From an uncultured Paracoccaceae bacterium (GTDB lineage Bacteria; Pseudomonadota; Alphaproteobacteria; Rhodobacterales; Rhodobacteraceae), in NCBI GenBank assembly GCA_937924905.1, contig CALDUK010000001.1, positions 62,001 through 126,000 of the forward strand: DNA of 64,000 nucleotides, given 5' to 3'. Of this stretch, positions 1-8,471 are shown in pieces. The number at the start of each line of letters is the position of its first letter. The first letter of the stretch is position 1. The notes beneath the pieces are model-generated. The model worked only from the letters and a program-made list of their open reading frames with translations. It was not told the origin of the DNA and did no database searches. The translations under genes were made by a program, and so were the position numbers.

Positions 1-628
1 GATTTTGCACCTTTGCCATGATCTTGTTCTGATCAGGCGGTCCATCAGCGCCAAGAAATTTCCCCAGACCTTCGATCACAGCCGCGTCCGACAGATCATC
101 GTAAGAGATATAAAACGCCGTCTGCCCACTGACTTGCAACGCATGGGCGATTCGTTTCTGGAAATCTGAAAGTTCGTTCAGGAAATCCGAATATTCCTCA
201 GCAACAAATGACACTCGGGCCGCACGGGCCGACGTTAGGTCGCCAAGCCACCACTGCCCCGTCTTGCGCGCGATTTTAAGCGAGACATAGCTGTCTATCG
301 GGCGACGGGTCAGAATGATCTTGGCCGCAAGCGGATCTTCCAAGACATGGTCAATCGCGCGTTTGTCGTGATCGTGAAACAGACGAAACCCCGGCAACTT
401 CTCGGCCGCTCGTTTCATAAGCCCGATCATGCGAATTGGATCGGCATCCCGGTCTTTCGTCGACAATCCCCAAGACGTCTTGGTCTCGGGCTTGCCGATG
501 AAATGCGGATTGAAAAGCTCGCCATGGGATTCGATGCCCCCCATCGCCGCAAGCTGTTCTTCCAAAAGGTTTGACCCTGTTCGCATGCCGGCCAAAACAA
601 CAAAGTAATCAAATTTCTTTTCAGTCAT
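1..628 (-). CDS. Sulfotransferase (PAPS-dependent), 3' part missing
   Basis: Reading the minus strand from an ATG at 628 gives an open frame beginning MTEKKFDYFVVLAGMRTGSN that stays open to the window edge (about 209 residues visible). The segment LAGMRTGSNLLEEQL near residues 13-27 is a typical 5'-phosphosulfate-binding loop of sulfotransferases, and ILTRRPIDSYVSLKIARK near residue 115 matches the 3'-phosphate-binding strand and helix. The family moves a sulfo group from PAPS to a hydroxyl, commonly on a sugar. The start overlaps the stop of the preceding glycosyltransferase gene as TAATG, so it is the last visible gene of the 7558-to-1 operon and is probably translationally coupled. The context suggests a polysaccharide acceptor; that is inference. 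The C-terminus lies outside the window. Confidence 0.85.
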   Translation of the reverse strand, partial: MTEKKFDYFVVLAGMRTGSNLLEEQLAAMGGIESHGELFNPHFIGKPETKTSWGLSTKDRDADPIRMIGLMKRAAEKLPGFRLFHDHDKRAIDHVLEDPLAAKIILTRRPIDSYVSLKIARKTGQWWLGDLTSARAARVSFVAEEYSDFLNELSDFQKRIAHALQVSGQTAFYISYDDLSDAAVIEGLGKFLGADGPPDQNKIMAKVQN

Positions 629-2313
629 TACCCAAAACCGGTTGTTCGACTTTGCGTCGAAAGATCTTCTGAAATTTCACCAATCTCGCCCGCCAAATAG
701 GGGTTCATACCCGAATTTCGGAGCGACTGCAGGAAATCAGCCAAACCGATCAAAGGTTTGGCCTCGGGCATGTCGACCAGCATATTGGAATCGACACCAG
801 ACAAACTGTCGACCGTTTCCTGCAACGGATCCAAGGGGCGTTCCAGAAATTCGGCCAGGGTCCACATTCGCGTCCGGGCGCGGGCGCGGCGTTCGCCCAA
901 CAATTCAATAAAATCCGCTTCGCGCTTTTGCAGTCGGGCTGCTTCCTTGCGAATAACGTCTATCGGTTGCTTGGATCGCAACAGCGGCAGAACCCACGCG
1001 CCAGATATGATCGCGATGGTCGCGTTGGAATCGCGCGCAAGGAAGGATCCGATCTTTTGCGTGTCGCGCGGACTGTTCAGGAATGATTGGTGTTCGCCGC
1101 GCGTATTCCAGATCAGGTTTCTCAGAAACTGGTCCGGGTCATAGTCTCGCAAAGCGGCACCGTCCGAAAGCGCCCCGGCATAGCCCGTCTGGCCACCGAA
1201 AAACTCGACCCGGTCTTTGCAAAACAAATGCCCATGCGCACGGCTGCCCGTATGTCGGCGGACCCATTTTGGAAATTCGGCAAAAATATCGCTGAACCCG
1301 TGAAACACAGAATAGGGCGCAGCAGTTGGCACGGTTTCGTGCTCCAGGCTGGGAAAACGGCTGGCCATGACCATACCCGGTCGCCCTTTTGTGCGCCGCG
1401 TTGTGGCTTGGGCGAATGTCCGTTCGATATGAGCCGGTGTTGTCAAAGCGACTTGCGGCGGCACACGTCGGCTTTCCAGAAAAACGCGGTAAAGACGATT
1501 GGCACCTGGCCAGATTTTGCGTGCAAAAAACGCCGAGCTTTGCCGCAACAGCACCAGATGATCATCGTAAAACACATGCGGTTTGCCCTGAAAATCGAAC
1601 TTTGACAGGGTCAGCGACCGGCTTTCAACCTTAGACCCATAAAGCCGCACCAGCGTCTGGAAATAGCTTTCATCAGGAATCCAAACGCGTTTGAAATAGC
1701 GATCCAACTGGCCCCGACGCGGGTCTTCAATAATCTTTTGCAGGGTCGCGCGGGTCAGGCACCACCACTGCGATCCCATGTGAGGCGTTAAACCTTGGGG
1801 GATACGTCGCTTGCGGCGCACAAGACGTTGCGTTTCGACCCAAATGTCAAAAAGCCGTCTGTGACGTCGCCAGGCAAACGGGAAAGTCAGCGAAAACCGT
1901 TCCTCGCTAAGGCCGCCCTTGGTCCAGGGCACGTCTTCTATGGTTACGCTTTCGATGAAGTCAGTATCCGGATGATTCCCAAGAAATTCCACAAGCTTTG
2001 GGATTGGCTTGATCGGAAGGCACGCGCCCGAGATCAGATAGATGTGCGTCAGATCAGGATGACGGGCCAACAGTTTCTCGGCGGCGGTACGACTGGCGTC
2101 AACCAATGACCAAGTGCCCCATTCGCAAACAACACGCTGGCTGACCTCAACCCCCGGCAGGCCAGCAATCCGCTTTGCGAATGGGTCATAAGGTGCCCCG
2201 ACGCGTGCATCTACATGGACAATCATCGGGCATCCCGCCTCAGACACCGCACTTGCAACTTGCGCAGCCCTGTGCAGCGCGGCGTGCGCCAGCATGATGA
2301 ACCCGACGCTCAT
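628..2313 (-). CDS. Core-2/I-branching-type glycosyltransferase (GT14-like) with long C-terminal extension
   Basis: A 561-residue protein. The N-terminal half (about residues 1-260) begins MSVGFIMLAHAALHRAAQVA and carries the conserved pieces of the branching beta-1,6-N-acetylglucosaminyltransferase family: IVHVDARVGAPYD, LTHIYLISGACLPIKP, MGSQWWCLTR and the later PDESYFQTL. The C-terminal half (about 290-561) resembles an uncharacterised extension that I associate with Rhodobacterales homologues; it contains the segment GHLFCKDRVEFFGGQTGYAG. It should add a sugar branch to a growing surface glycan, probably in the cytoplasm, since no signal peptide is visible. Its ATG overlaps the stop of the upstream GT gene (ATGA at 2310-2313), and its own stop overlaps the sulfotransferase start. 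The acceptor sugar is unknown. Confidence 0.85.
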   Translation of the reverse strand: MSVGFIMLAHAALHRAAQVASAVSEAGCPMIVHVDARVGAPYDPFAKRIAGLPGVEVSQRVVCEWGTWSLVDASRTAAEKLLARHPDLTHIYLISGACLPIKPIPKLVEFLGNHPDTDFIESVTIEDVPWTKGGLSEERFSLTFPFAWRRHRRLFDIWVETQRLVRRKRRIPQGLTPHMGSQWWCLTRATLQKIIEDPRRGQLDRYFKRVWIPDESYFQTLVRLYGSKVESRSLTLSKFDFQGKPHVFYDDHLVLLRQSSAFFARKIWPGANRLYRVFLESRRVPPQVALTTPAHIERTFAQATTRRTKGRPGMVMASRFPSLEHETVPTAAPYSVFHGFSDIFAEFPKWVRRHTGSRAHGHLFCKDRVEFFGGQTGYAGALSDGAALRDYDPDQFLRNLIWNTRGEHQSFLNSPRDTQKIGSFLARDSNATIAIISGAWVLPLLRSKQPIDVIRKEAARLQKREADFIELLGERRARARTRMWTLAEFLERPLDPLQETVDSLSGVDSNMLVDMPEAKPLIGLADFLQSLRNSGMNPYLAGEIGEISEDLSTQSRTTGFG

Positions 2314-3320
2314 GCCCAGTTGCCCTTGGACATCAAGCCCAACAGCTCAAGCTGTCGCCAATCCACATATCGTTCCGACCATTCGCACCACAAGCCATTG
2401 GGACCGTTTCCTTTTTCGCGGTAAGCATCATATTCCCGCCCGCCTGCGAAATGTTGGCGTCGCGTTTGTTCTTCGTTCGCCTTGTCAATCAGGGTGTCCA
2501 GGAACTTGGCATGCAACAAACAGCCCGAGGTTTTTTCACCCCCCGCTTCGTCATAGACCATGTTCAGGCCTCGCGGCAAAAGCATATGCGCCGATCGGAC
2601 AAAGGCATAACGCCTGTCCCATTTGACCAGTGGAATTTTGTTCAACGACGGGGCGCTTTCGGGTTCATCGTGAAAGTAGACCCGCGCGCGCGGCCCCCCT
2701 TGTATCCAAAGGTTTCCGTATTTCGGGTTCTTGGAAACCATGTAGTTTCCCGCGTCAAACCATGGTGCAATGTCGAATGGGTTCTGCCCTGCTTGATATT
2801 GCGCGCCCGAAACGGCCCCGCGCGGGTACATATCAAGCAGTATTGTTCCCAGCGACCGGACACCGGACTGATCTAACCAGTCGCAAAGCGATTGCAGCGG
2901 GCGAGTATCGCAAAATGGGTAAACAAAGAACTCGTCCGGGTCGAGCGTCAGCGTCCAGTGCTTGTTGCCATACCGAAATTTGAGCCAATTCAACCAGTCA
3001 GTCCCGAAACGGCTGCGCTTGTAACTTGCTTCCGTCTTCCAGACCGAAACATCGTTTTCATCAGCCAGAAACGCGCACCCGCCGTCGGTCGAACCATTGT
3101 CGACCACCAGAAAATGCGACACGCCCAGCGCCCGGTAGTATTCCAGAAAGTATGGAAGACGGACCATCTCGTTCCGGATTGTGACAAAAGCCAGAACGTC
3201 GTTTTGTTGGATGTCTTGCGTACGGTTGGCGACCTCGACAAGGTCCTTGCTTTTCCGGATGGCCCTGACCTGACACCTCCGGCGTTCCATTCGCAATTTG
3301 AAGGCCGAGATGGCGCCCAA
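2310..3320 (-). CDS. Glycosyltransferase, family 2-like (GT-A fold)
   Basis: A 336-residue protein with the GT-A features of the Glyco_tranf_2_4 type: FVTIRNEMVRLPYFLEYYRA near residue 45, FLVVDNGSTDGG near residue 70, and WTLTLDPDEFFVYP (the DxD-like metal/sugar-nucleotide motif) near residue 122. No transmembrane segment is apparent, so it probably acts in the cytoplasm on a lipid-linked acceptor. The start is a TTG at 3320; it is supported by an AGAGGAAG ribosome-binding site 7 bases upstream (3328-3335). It lies between a GT1-type gene (38-base gap) and the branching transferase (4-base overlap), inside the polysaccharide operon. Donor and acceptor cannot be read from sequence. Confidence 0.85.
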   Translation of the reverse strand: MGAISAFKLRMERRRCQVRAIRKSKDLVEVANRTQDIQQNDVLAFVTIRNEMVRLPYFLEYYRALGVSHFLVVDNGSTDGGCAFLADENDVSVWKTEASYKRSRFGTDWLNWLKFRYGNKHWTLTLDPDEFFVYPFCDTRPLQSLCDWLDQSGVRSLGTILLDMYPRGAVSGAQYQAGQNPFDIAPWFDAGNYMVSKNPKYGNLWIQGGPRARVYFHDEPESAPSLNKIPLVKWDRRYAFVRSAHMLLPRGLNMVYDEAGGEKTSGCLLHAKFLDTLIDKANEEQTRRQHFAGGREYDAYREKGNGPNGLWCEWSERYVDWRQLELLGLMSKGNWA

Positions 3321-3358
3321 GATTTCACTTCCTCTGGCTAGGGCAATTGCCCTGGCGA

Positions 3359-4522
3359 TCAGAACAGACTGAAGACACGCTCGAAGTGCTTTTCCCAGGT
3401 CGGAAGCTGGAACGCCCGCAACGCAGATATGCGTCTTGTCTGTTCTGCCAAATCTTCACTGGCCAGATCACGGATGGCCTGAAACCACTGATACATGTCG
3501 TCCGTATCTGCGTAAATGGCCATGTCGCCCAAGTGAATTTCGGTCGGACGCAAAGGGGCACAGATCGACGGCACCCCGAATGTTGCCGCTTCGAACGGCG
3601 GCAGCCCGTAGCCTTCGGCCAGGCTTGGGAACAGCAAAGCCGTCGCACCGGCAAGGTGTCGCTTCATTTCCCGGTCGGAAAGTGGACCAAGTTCGCGGAC
3701 CGTGCGACCCATCATCGGCGAGTGGTCCAGAATATCAAAAACCTCGGAATTGCCCCAACCCCGTGCGCCTATGATGCGCAATTCGGGAATTTGGTCTTCG
3801 TCCATTTTGCGGTTCATCCGCTCCCAGATTTCCAGAAGCAGTTTGTGGTTCTTCCTCGGTTCAATCGTGCCGACGATGACGAAATAGGGTTTGTCCGACT
3901 TTTCATAGTCGATCGGCGTCGATCCGATATCGACACCCAAAGGCGAGACAGTCACGGGAACACGGTGACCAGTCCCGACCATGCGTTTTTCGACATTTTC
4001 CCGCACTTCGTCAGATGGCACCACAATGTGGTTCGCGAAATTGATCACGGTCGTCAGGCGTTCCACGAATTTGGCGCGGCTGGCTTCGGTCTGGAAGGTC
4101 GGATGATCAATTGGAATTGTGTCATGGATCATCACCACCTTGGAATGATCCGGCATTTCCATCATCGCCCGCATGGTTTGCGGATTCAGGTTGGTGTGCC
4201 CGACGTTGATGTAAGCCAACCCGTTCGGCATACGCCACATGATCTTGCGGATCGACAAGTTGGATGACCGCGACGACGCAACCGCACGAATGGTCGACGC
4301 CTGATCGGCGCCGTCCAGATCAGTTCGGTCAAGATATTCAGGCAACCGGGCCAGCCGATCGGGTTCGAACAACAGGAACCCGCGCGGGGTTCGGATGATG
4401 CCCCAGCCATTCCGCTTTGCTGTTTCTTCCAGATAGGCGCGTTCAACACGATCTATCCCGGTCGCAACACCGCGACCGAGACGAGAGAATGAACGGCTGA
4501 GATCAAGTACGGGGGTAGCCAA
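3359..4522 (-). CDS. Glycosyltransferase family 1/4 (GT-B fold)
   Basis: A 387-residue GT-B enzyme. The C-terminal Rossmann domain is clear: YFVIVGTIEPRKNHKLLLEI around residue 210 and SLAEGYGLPPFEAATFGVPS around residue 330, the usual E-x7-E donor-binding region of GT4 enzymes. The N-terminal part begins MATPVLDLSRSFSRLGRG and contains GIDRVERAYLEE, a pattern seen in mannosyltransferase-like GTs of polysaccharide loci. The frame opens with TTG at 4522 with only a weak AAGAGA ribosome-binding site, so the exact start is uncertain. It follows galU by about 40 bases in the same operon. It should transfer a hexose from a nucleotide sugar in the cytoplasm; the sugar is not predictable. Confidence 0.88.
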   Translation of the reverse strand: MATPVLDLSRSFSRLGRGVATGIDRVERAYLEETAKRNGWGIIRTPRGFLLFEPDRLARLPEYLDRTDLDGADQASTIRAVASSRSSNLSIRKIMWRMPNGLAYINVGHTNLNPQTMRAMMEMPDHSKVVMIHDTIPIDHPTFQTEASRAKFVERLTTVINFANHIVVPSDEVRENVEKRMVGTGHRVPVTVSPLGVDIGSTPIDYEKSDKPYFVIVGTIEPRKNHKLLLEIWERMNRKMDEDQIPELRIIGARGWGNSEVFDILDHSPMMGRTVRELGPLSDREMKRHLAGATALLFPSLAEGYGLPPFEAATFGVPSICAPLRPTEIHLGDMAIYADTDDMYQWFQAIRDLASEDLAEQTRRISALRAFQLPTWEKHFERVFSLF

Positions 4523-4562
4523 GTCTCTTGCTCGTTATCTGCCTTGTTCAGGGTCTTTTACC

Positions 4563-5459
4563 CTATTCCGCCGCTCGTACCAGAGGAACAATGTCCGCAA
4601 GATACTGCGAGAACTCTTCGCGTAGATCGGGGCGATCCAAAGCGAAGCTGACAGTGGCCTGCAGGAACCCTGCTTTCGACCCACAATCAAAACGTTCGCC
4701 TTCAAAGCGATAGCCATGCACCGGACGGCCACGCACGATCTCTTCGGCGATGGCATCGGTCAATTGAACTTCGCCGCCTGCACCGGTTCTGCCGGCGTTC
4801 AACGTGTTCATGACGTCAGGCGTCAGGATGTACCGACCGATAACGGCCAGGTCAGACGGTGCTTTGCCAGGGGCAGGTTTTTCGACCATGCCCTTGACCG
4901 AAATCTTGCGGTCAATGCTATCGCTCTCAACATCCAGCATGCCATAGGACGATGCCATTTGTTCCGGCACACGCATGGCAGCCACCATGCACCCGCCGGT
5001 TTCTTCGTAAGCTTCCACCATTTGGGCCAGGCAGGGTTTATCACCCGCAATGACGTCATCCGGCAAAATAACCGCAAAGGGTTCATTGCCGATCAAACGA
5101 CGGGCACACCAAACCGCGTGCCCAAGCCCCATCGGCTTGTGCTGACGGATATAGGCGATCGCACCCGAATCCATATAGGTCGTGCGCAGCACATCCATCA
5201 GTTCGGTTTTTTCTTTGCGTTCCAACTCGGCCTCAAGTTCGGGGGCGTGGTCGAAATAGTCCTCAAGCGCGGATTTTCCGCGCGACGTCACAAAGATAAA
5301 TTCAGTTATGCCAGCTTCCCGAGCTTCATCAATCGCATATTGGATCAATGGCTTATCGACCAAGGTCATAATCTCCTTGGGTACTGACTTTGTGGCTGGA
5401 AGAAATCGCGTGCCCAATCCGGCAACGGGAAATACGGCTTTAGTTACTTTACGCTTCAA
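4563..5459 (-). CDS. galU: UTP--glucose-1-phosphate uridylyltransferase
   Basis: A 298-residue protein of normal GalU length. It opens KAVFPVAGLGTRFLPATKSV, the nucleotide-binding signature of the family, followed by PKEIMTLVDKPLIQYAIDEA, VILPDDVI near residue 110 (the metal-binding Asp region), MVEKPAPGKAPSDLAVIGRY near residue 190, and the late FDCGSKAGFLQA. It makes UDP-glucose from UTP and glucose-1-phosphate, the donor and precursor for most of the neighbouring glycosyltransferases. The start is TTG at 5459, with a GAGGG ribosome-binding site six bases upstream; no ATG is available near. The position inside a glycosyltransferase operon ties precursor supply to polysaccharide synthesis. 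Confidence 0.97.
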   Translation of the reverse strand: MKRKVTKAVFPVAGLGTRFLPATKSVPKEIMTLVDKPLIQYAIDEAREAGITEFIFVTSRGKSALEDYFDHAPELEAELERKEKTELMDVLRTTYMDSGAIAYIRQHKPMGLGHAVWCARRLIGNEPFAVILPDDVIAGDKPCLAQMVEAYEETGGCMVAAMRVPEQMASSYGMLDVESDSIDRKISVKGMVEKPAPGKAPSDLAVIGRYILTPDVMNTLNAGRTGAGGEVQLTDAIAEEIVRGRPVHGYRFEGERFDCGSKAGFLQATVSFALDRPDLREEFSQYLADIVPLVRAAE

Positions 5460-5468
5460 GTCGCGCCC

Positions 5469-6755
5469 TCACTTTACTTTGTCCTCACCCGAAGGTTCGG
5501 CGCCCCACCAATTAACGGGCTGATTGTTGTCCAAGCCACGCAGTTTTGCAATCCGCGCAATCTCATGTCGAACGCGATGGGCAAATTTACACCACTTGAA
5601 GCGCCTGTCTAACCGACGGGTCCGGCCAAACAACCCCCCAGTTTGCAACCAAAAGCCATCTTCAACGTAGCGCACATAGTGTCGGGCATTGGTCAGTGAA
5701 AAGCTGAACACCGTCACACGCGCACCCCGCGCCACCTGTTCTTTAGCGAAAGTTTGTACCTTTTTGCGGCGGGAAAGGAAAAGGGCTGCGGCAATTTGAT
5801 GTCCTGAACACGGCACCTCCAACGCCTGAAACACCGTATCCTGCCTTTCAACATAAAGCGTGGTGCGGCTTGCGTGGTGCCCATCCGCCCAACCCACCTG
5901 CACGCTGGCGAGTATCCGAGGTACATCCCGGGGTTCGAGGTTCCCCTGAACCATATGGGTCAAAAGGCGCGCACGCTCGCGGCGCAGCATTCGGTCGTAA
6001 ATCTCGGTAGGGTCGCCGTAAAAGTGTCGCAACAGGAAAACACGCGTGCTGCGCCCAATGTCGCACAAATCAAGCGGCACCCGATACCCGGTGCGACGAC
6101 TGGATGACGCAAATCCATGATGCACCTGTGCCAATGGAGCGACAGCCGCCACACCGGCAGACTGCAAAAGCCGCAAGGACAGGTCGGTGTCTTCCAGAAA
6201 AAACCGCATGTTCTCATCAAATCCCCCAAGTGACAGAAGCCGATGCCGCAGAATCGCAAAATTCGTGCCAACCAGCTTCAACGCCTGACCCGATGGCAGC
6301 GCCGGAACGAACGGGGCGTCGCCTGCATCATCAATCACATGGGTTTCCGCTTCGGCATCCACGGATGAAACACGCGATTGAAAACTGATGCCGTTTCGAC
6401 CGCGCACATATCCAACCACCGCATCGGCGGAGGTTTCCTGAAACGCATTTGCAAAATGCGCCAGCCACAAAGGTTCGGCAACGCTGTCATCATCAATGAA
6501 AACGCAGACATCGCCCGCGGCTACACCAACCCCGCGGTTCCGCGCCCTTGAAAGGTTAGGCTCGTCCACCTGCACGGTCTTCAAGCCTGAGGTGTCGACA
6601 TCGTCCAAACTGCGCGCATCTGCAACCACGACAATTTCAAATGCTGGATAGTCCAGCTGGCGCAGTGACATAAGACACCGGCGCAGCCAATCGGCACGGT
6701 CCCAGCTTGCGACGATTACGCTAAATCGAAGCTTTGCCGGACCGCCCGCCGTCAT
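5469..6755 (-). CDS. Glycosyltransferase family 2
   Basis: A 428-residue GT-A enzyme. Near the N-terminus are FSVIVASWDRADWLRRCLMS, FEIVVVADARS, NLSRARNRGVGVAAGDVCVF and IDDDSVAEP, the last being the DxD-type metal motif. GGFDENMRFFLEDTDLSLRL near residue 200 is the ED region that positions the catalytic base in family 2 enzymes. The C-terminal ~150 residues form a basic extension without clear family membership. The ATG at 6755 overlaps the stop of cysQ by four bases (ATGA), so the two are translationally coupled; galU follows 9 bases downstream. It probably adds one residue of the exopolysaccharide or capsule repeat. Confidence 0.88.
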   Translation of the reverse strand: MTAGGPAKLRFSVIVASWDRADWLRRCLMSLRQLDYPAFEIVVVADARSLDDVDTSGLKTVQVDEPNLSRARNRGVGVAAGDVCVFIDDDSVAEPLWLAHFANAFQETSADAVVGYVRGRNGISFQSRVSSVDAEAETHVIDDAGDAPFVPALPSGQALKLVGTNFAILRHRLLSLGGFDENMRFFLEDTDLSLRLLQSAGVAAVAPLAQVHHGFASSSRRTGYRVPLDLCDIGRSTRVFLLRHFYGDPTEIYDRMLRRERARLLTHMVQGNLEPRDVPRILASVQVGWADGHHASRTTLYVERQDTVFQALEVPCSGHQIAAALFLSRRKKVQTFAKEQVARGARVTVFSFSLTNARHYVRYVEDGFWLQTGGLFGRTRRLDRRFKWCKFAHRVRHEIARIAKLRGLDNNQPVNWWGAEPSGEDKVK

Positions 6756-7558
6756 TCAGTGACCAGTTGAACACCCGGTGCCGCAGCCAAAAAGAACGGG
6801 TTCCGAAACGCGGCCTTGCCGTATCGAAGCGGCAAATGCGTGTCCTTGTCCAAAACGACACCACCCGCAGCAGACAGTACGGCGTGACCCGCGGCTGTAT
6901 CCCATTCCATCGTCGGGCCAAGACGCGGGTAAAAATCAGCTTCGCCCGTCGCCACTAGGCAGAATTTCAGGGACGACCCAGCTGCGACAAGGTCTTCAAC
7001 AGCATACTTTGCAATATAGTCGTCGGTTGCCTGATCCCGATGTGACTTTGACGCGACGATCCGCAAAGGTCGATCCTGAGGGTCAGTCACGGATATCTGT
7101 TTCAGATCGCCAGACACCTCGGGATCGAAAGACCCCAGTTCTTCGTAAGCCAAACCATCTGCGCCGGTCAGGAACATCCGTGCCTTGGCGGGGGCGTAAA
7201 CAACACCAAGCGTCGGAACACCGTCTTCAACCAACGCAATATTTACCGTGAAATCACCGCGTCTGTTTATAAACTCTTTCGTCCCGTCCAGCGGGTCAAC
7301 GATCAGAAACGTCGAGACATCCAGATTGTGGGTGTCAGCCTGTTCTTCCGTGACAATTGGCAGATCGGGGAAAGCCGAACGAAGCCCTGACGCTATGATC
7401 GCGTCCGCAGCTTCATCAGCTTCGGTCACAGGCGAGGCATCGGCTTTGGCGCGCACGCCAAGGTCCGCGCGTTCGTAAACCTCCATGATGGCCACGCCTG
7501 CTTCGATCGACAGGCGGCGCATTGCCGAAATCAGGATTTTTTTGTCGACAGTGCTCAT
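6752..7558 (-). CDS. cysQ: 3'(2'),5'-bisphosphate nucleotidase
   Basis: A 268-residue member of the inositol monophosphatase superfamily. The metal-binding motifs are visible: VTEADEAADAIIASGL near residue 40, IVTEEQ near residue 68, IVDPLDGTKEFINRRGDFTV near residue 85 (the DPxDGT metal site), and MEWDTAAGHAVLSAAG near residue 210 (WDxAAG). CysQ dephosphorylates 3'-phosphoadenosine-5'-phosphate (PAP) to AMP. As first gene of an operon ending in a sulfotransferase it would clear the inhibitory PAP that sulfotransferases release. I chose the ATG at 7558 (MSTVDKK) rather than the in-frame TTG at 7570, because a GGAA sequence lies at a suitable distance and the family normally begins here. Confidence 0.93.
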   Translation of the reverse strand: MSTVDKKILISAMRRLSIEAGVAIMEVYERADLGVRAKADASPVTEADEAADAIIASGLRSAFPDLPIVTEEQADTHNLDVSTFLIVDPLDGTKEFINRRGDFTVNIALVEDGVPTLGVVYAPAKARMFLTGADGLAYEELGSFDPEVSGDLKQISVTDPQDRPLRIVASKSHRDQATDDYIAKYAVEDLVAAGSSLKFCLVATGEADFYPRLGPTMEWDTAAGHAVLSAAGGVVLDKDTHLPLRYGKAAFRNPFFLAAAPGVQLVTE

Positions 7559-7634
7559 AAACGGTTCCAATTCTCTACCAAATGGCTGACCACAGGCTTA
7601 TGATCTGCACTGATTGAACAAGCAAGTTCCGACC

Positions 7635-8465
7635 ATGCCCTTCGTCGATGAATACAGAACGTCCCTGGGCCGCGGTGCCTACAAGCTTATGGATCTTACG
7701 TTCCATAACACCGTTCGGTCTGTGCGAAAGGGACATCGCGACGCGGTCTTCGCTATCCTGACCAACATTCTCCAGACCATGGTAATGGTCGGGGCGTTCT
7801 ATCTCTTTATGAGCTTCTTCAAAAAACTGGGCGCTGGCATGGCGATCCGAGGCGATTTTCTGCTCTATGTCATGTCGGGCATTTTCGTCTTTATGGTGCA
7901 TATCAAGACGATGGCCGCTGTCGCCAGCGCGGATGGGCCCACCTCGTCGATCATGCAGCATCTTCCGATGACGCCGACCGTGTCGCTTTTGTCCGCCGCG
8001 CTCAGCATGCTGTATACTCAGTTCGTGGCAAAAGGCGCGATCCTTTTGGCTTATCACCTGTTGTGGTCGCCACTTGAAATCCACCAACCCGCTGGTGCGC
8101 TGGCGATGATGTTGCTCGCGTGGTTCTCTGGCATTTCGGTCGGTGTTTGTTTGCTTGCGGTCAAACCATGGATGCCGCAAGCAACCAGCACAATTCAGCA
8201 GATTTACAGCCGCTTTAACATGTTTGCATCCGGCAAAATGTTCGTTGCCAACGCCATGCCGGCAACGATGATCGCCGTTTTCGCATGGAACCCCTTGTTT
8301 CATATCATCGACCAAGGGCGCGGGTACATTTTCATCAACTACAACCCGCTTAAGTCAAATCTGGAATACCCCATTATCGTAACGGTGATTCTGCTGGTCG
8401 TCGGGCTTTTGGGCGAAAGCCAAACGCGGAAACACGTATCAATCAGCTGGTTCGCGGGCCGATAA
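7635..8465 (+). CDS. ABC-2 type transporter permease (polysaccharide-export-like)
   Basis: A 276-residue integral membrane protein with about six hydrophobic segments (for example AILTNILQTMVMVGAFYLFM, FLLYVMSGIFVFMVHI and PIIVTVILLVVGLLG) and a hydrophilic N-terminus of about 35 residues. Size and layout match KpsM/Wzm-like ABC-2 permeases that move polysaccharide or glycolipid across the inner membrane. It is divergent from the cysQ-glycosyltransferase operon, with only 76 bases between the starts, so both probably share a control region. No ATP-binding partner lies next to it; it must be encoded elsewhere. The ATG at 7635 is preferred to the TTG at 7614, but the ribosome-binding site is weak for both. 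Assignment to polysaccharide export rests partly on context. Confidence 0.75.
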   Translation: MPFVDEYRTSLGRGAYKLMDLTFHNTVRSVRKGHRDAVFAILTNILQTMVMVGAFYLFMSFFKKLGAGMAIRGDFLLYVMSGIFVFMVHIKTMAAVASADGPTSSIMQHLPMTPTVSLLSAALSMLYTQFVAKGAILLAYHLLWSPLEIHQPAGALAMMLLAWFSGISVGVCLLAVKPWMPQATSTIQQIYSRFNMFASGKMFVANAMPATMIAVFAWNPLFHIIDQGRGYIFINYNPLKSNLEYPIIVTVILLVVGLLGESQTRKHVSISWFAGR

Positions 8466-8471
8466 GCGCTG

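Noticed and set aside
7575-8315. 246-residue minus-strand frame opposite the ABC-2 permease
   Set aside because: Composition is rich in His, Arg and Gln with no hydrophobic core or motif; the plus-strand protein has clear membrane helices.
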